Part shown: in pieces, positions 21,804-23,449 of the stretch
Layout: every line of letters starts with the position of its first letter
Numbering within the stretch: position 1 is the stretch's first letter
Assembly: GCA_902494195.1 (NCBI GenBank)
Contig: CABUSH010000031.1
Location: 1-23,449 of the forward strand
Direction of reading: 5' to 3'
Length of the DNA stretch: 23,449 nt
Source of the DNA: an uncultured Collinsella sp.
GTDB lineage: Bacteria; Actinomycetota; Coriobacteriia; Coriobacteriales; Coriobacteriaceae
The notes under the pieces: generated by a model
Database searches by the model: none
Told to the model about the DNA's origin: nothing
The model's input: the letters and a program-made list of their open reading frames with translations, nothing else
Made by a program: the position numbers and the translations under genes

Positions 21804-21809
21804 TATACT
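21804..21809 (+). promoter_or_regulatory. -10 box of the methionine aminopeptidase gene
   Basis: TATACT lies 25 nt before the ATG with a purine-rich GGAAG between them. No good -35 is visible at 16-18 nt, so expression may also depend on read-through from the radical SAM gene. Confidence 0.4.
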
Positions 21810-21834
21810 AGCTGCGAATGAAAGGAAGTTAGCC

Positions 21835-22722
21835 ATGTTTGACAATGGACCCGTGCCCGGCCGCAACGACGTCTGCTGGTGCGGCAGCGGCAAAAAATAT
21901 AAGAAATGCCATAGCGCCTTTGATGAGCGCCTCGAGCGCTTGTGGGAAGAGGGCTGGGAGGTTCTGCCCCGCACGCTCTACAAGACGCCCGCCGATATCG
22001 AGGGCATCAAGCGCTCGGCCGCCATCAACGTGGGTGTGCTCGATTACGTAGGCGAACACATCGCCGCGGGCATGACCACCAACCAGATCGACCAGATGAT
22101 CTACGACTACACCGTCGAGCACGGCGGCACGCCGGCCGATCTTAACTACGAGGGCTATCCCAAGAGCGTGTGCACCTCGATCAACGACGTCGTCTGCCAC
22201 GGTATCCCCTGCGATGCGGATGTGCTGCACGAGGGCGACATCATCAACGTGGACTGCTCCACGATCCTGGACGGTTACTTTAGTGATTCGAGCCGTATGT
22301 TCTGCATCGGCGAGGTCTCGGCCGAGCGCCAGCGCCTGGTCGACGTCACCCGCGCCAGCGTGGAGGCGGGTCTGGCGGCCGTCAAGCCATGGCTACCGCT
22401 GTCCGTGATGGCCGAGGCCGTGCAAAAGACGGTCGAGGACGCCGGCTTTAGCGTGGTGCGCGAGTACGGCGGACACGGTATCGGTAAGGAGTTCCACGAG
22501 GACCCGTTTGTGGGCTTTACCACCGAGGCGCCCGATGTGGACACCATCATGGCTCCGGGCATGGTCTTTACCATCGAGCCCATGGTCAACGCCGGAACGC
22601 CCGACATCAAGATCAGCAAGGGCGACGGTTGGTGCGTGCGCACCAAGGACGGCAGCGATTCGGCCCAGTGCGAGGTACAGCTCGTGGTGACCGAGGATGG
22701 CTACGAGCTGCTGAGCTGGTAG
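21835..22722 (+). CDS. map: methionine aminopeptidase with N-terminal SEC-C motif
   Basis: A 295-residue type I methionine aminopeptidase that removes the initiator methionine from new proteins. An N-terminal zinc-binding SEC-C motif (C14, C16, C25, H26 in CWCGSGKKYKKCH) is joined to the catalytic domain (about 48-295). The metal-binding pattern is visible in CHGIPCD, NVDCSTILDGYFSDSS, GHGIGKEFHEDP, FTIEPMV and QCEVQLVVTEDG. SEC-C-tagged forms are known in actinobacteria and some Firmicutes and may dock on the ribosome or Sec machinery. GGAAG precedes the ATG at 8 nt. A strong terminator follows 9 nt after the stop. Confidence 0.96.
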   Translation: MFDNGPVPGRNDVCWCGSGKKYKKCHSAFDERLERLWEEGWEVLPRTLYKTPADIEGIKRSAAINVGVLDYVGEHIAAGMTTNQIDQMIYDYTVEHGGTPADLNYEGYPKSVCTSINDVVCHGIPCDADVLHEGDIINVDCSTILDGYFSDSSRMFCIGEVSAERQRLVDVTRASVEAGLAAVKPWLPLSVMAEAVQKTVEDAGFSVVREYGGHGIGKEFHEDPFVGFTTEAPDVDTIMAPGMVFTIEPMVNAGTPDIKISKGDGWCVRTKDGSDSAQCEVQLVVTEDGYELLSW

Positions 22723-22731
22723 CTGTGGATG

Positions 22732-22780
22732 CGCCGGGCTTTGCGATGGATATGTTAACCATCGCGTAGCCCGGCGTTTT
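22732..22780 (+). terminator. intrinsic terminator after map
   Basis: A two-part stem: CGCCGGGCT (22732-22740) with AGCCCGGCG (22768-22776) and, inside, GCGATGG (22743-22749) with CCATCGC (22759-22765), then TTTT. It is strong and ends the radical SAM/map unit. Confidence 0.9.
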
Positions 22781-22804
22781 GTTTGAACGTTTTGCCTGAT
22801 ACAA

Positions 22805-22837
22805 CCTGCCAAAATAAACCTGTCCCTTTTTGGCAGG
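22805..22837. repeat. 10-bp inverted repeat before the dehydrogenase gene
   Basis: CCTGCCAAAA (22805-22814) and TTTTGGCAGG (22828-22837) are perfect complements with a 13-nt loop containing TGTCCC. It lies in the dehydrogenase leader, 20 nt before the start codon, and resembles the 298-324 hairpin, which also has TGTCCCTTT in it. Role unknown. Confidence 0.55.
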
Positions 22838-22857
22838 TCGAGCGGAGAGGACTGCTT

Positions 22858-23449
22858 GTGAACATTCTGGTTTTGTTGCCCGTCAACGACCGTCATCGCG
22901 CAATTCTTGAGTCGAGCGCTCCGGGCGAGGACTTTATCTACACGAGCGCCGACGCCGCCACGCACGAGCAGGTCGCCGATGCCGACGTAATCCTGGGCAA
23001 CATCGACCCTGACATGCTCACGGCATGCAAGCATCTCCAGCTGTTGCAATTGCAAACCGCCGGCTATGACGACTACCTTGCCGCCGGCACCGTGCCGGTC
23101 GACGCCAAACTGTCTTGCTCGGTGGGCGCCTACGGCCAGGCCGTGAGCGAGCACATGTTTGCCATGGTCCTTTCCATGATGAAGCGCCTGCCCGGCTACC
23201 AGGACCTGCAGCGCGAGCATCGCTGGGAGGATTTGGGGCCGGTCACCTCGCTCAAAAATGCCAATGTGCTGGTGTTGGGCGCGGGCGACATTGGCGGCCA
23301 CTTTGCCACGCTCTGCCGCAGCATGGGTGCGCACGTCCGCGGCATCAAGCGCCATCCACTCGTCTACCCCATTGTGTTTGAGGACATGGACGGCATGGAC
23401 GCCCTGTCCGAGCGCCTGGCCGAGGCTGACATCGTCGCATCCTTTATGC
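22858..23449 (+). CDS. D-2-hydroxyacid dehydrogenase family protein (partial, cut by window end)
   Basis: The first 197 residues of an NAD-dependent 2-hydroxyacid dehydrogenase. The start is GTG at 22858 with GGAGAGG about 8 nt upstream; no ATG fits. The N-terminal part (1-100) is the catalytic flavodoxin-like domain with LQLLQLQTAGYDDY, and the Rossmann fold begins at 137 with VLVLGAGDIGG, the GxGxxG nucleotide site (141-146). The segment SVGAYGQAVSEHMFAMVL before it is typical of the family. The catalytic Arg, Glu and His lie beyond the window, so activity cannot be judged. Substrate unknown. Confidence 0.9.
   Translation, partial: MNILVLLPVNDRHRAILESSAPGEDFIYTSADAATHEQVADADVILGNIDPDMLTACKHLQLLQLQTAGYDDYLAAGTVPVDAKLSCSVGAYGQAVSEHMFAMVLSMMKRLPGYQDLQREHRWEDLGPVTSLKNANVLVLGAGDIGGHFATLCRSMGAHVRGIKRHPLVYPIVFEDMDGMDALSERLAEADIVASFM

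Noticed and set aside
20862..21974. Minus-strand open frame across radical SAM and map starts
   Set aside because: It is antisense to two clear genes and to a promoter region, with no domain signature.

Overview
The window looks like chromosomal DNA from a high-GC Gram-positive gut actinobacterium of the class Coriobacteriia, most likely Collinsella or a close relative. I infer this from the GC-rich codon use, strong AGGAGG-type ribosome binding sites, the gene families and the style of the intergenic hairpins. No database search was possible, so the genus is an inference.

Left part (1-7000, all genes on the minus strand): a tiny hydrophobic peptide gene lies behind a LexA/SOS-like box. It is followed (in coordinate order) by a Cof-type HAD phosphatase, an MFS exporter with its TetR regulator and two matching operators, a P-II protein (glnK) with an ammonium channel (amtB), and a CmpB-like membrane protein paired with an HD-domain protein.

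Middle part (7200-13740, plus strand): a diverged DXS-family thiamine-diphosphate enzyme ends in a strong terminator. A gene-free stretch then holds a very regular array of six 16-17 bp repeats in alternating orientation. After it comes a complete polar amino-acid ABC importer (lipoprotein, two permeases, ATPase) followed by a class-I glutamine-amidotransferase-like (C26) hydrolase. With glnK/amtB, this gives the window a nitrogen and glutamate theme.

Right-middle part (13850-17280, minus strand): a visibly more AT-rich accessory module. It contains a DUF2975 membrane protein, a small XRE regulator and a three-gene ABC exporter. The promoters of the regulator pair and of the exporter carry the same two-site dyad motif, so I infer one small regulon.

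Right part (17500-23449): an HPt protein and a multi-domain degenerate-GGDEF/REC/HD-GYP protein (minus), an alpha/beta hydrolase (minus), then plus-strand genes for a COG0731-like radical SAM enzyme, a SEC-C-tagged methionine aminopeptidase and a D-2-hydroxyacid dehydrogenase cut by the window end. Long perfect inverted repeats are unusually common between genes. The best candidates for something undescribed are the SOS-box small membrane peptide (55-283), the alternating repeat array (9050-9268) and the XRE/DUF2975/ABC regulon (13850-17332).
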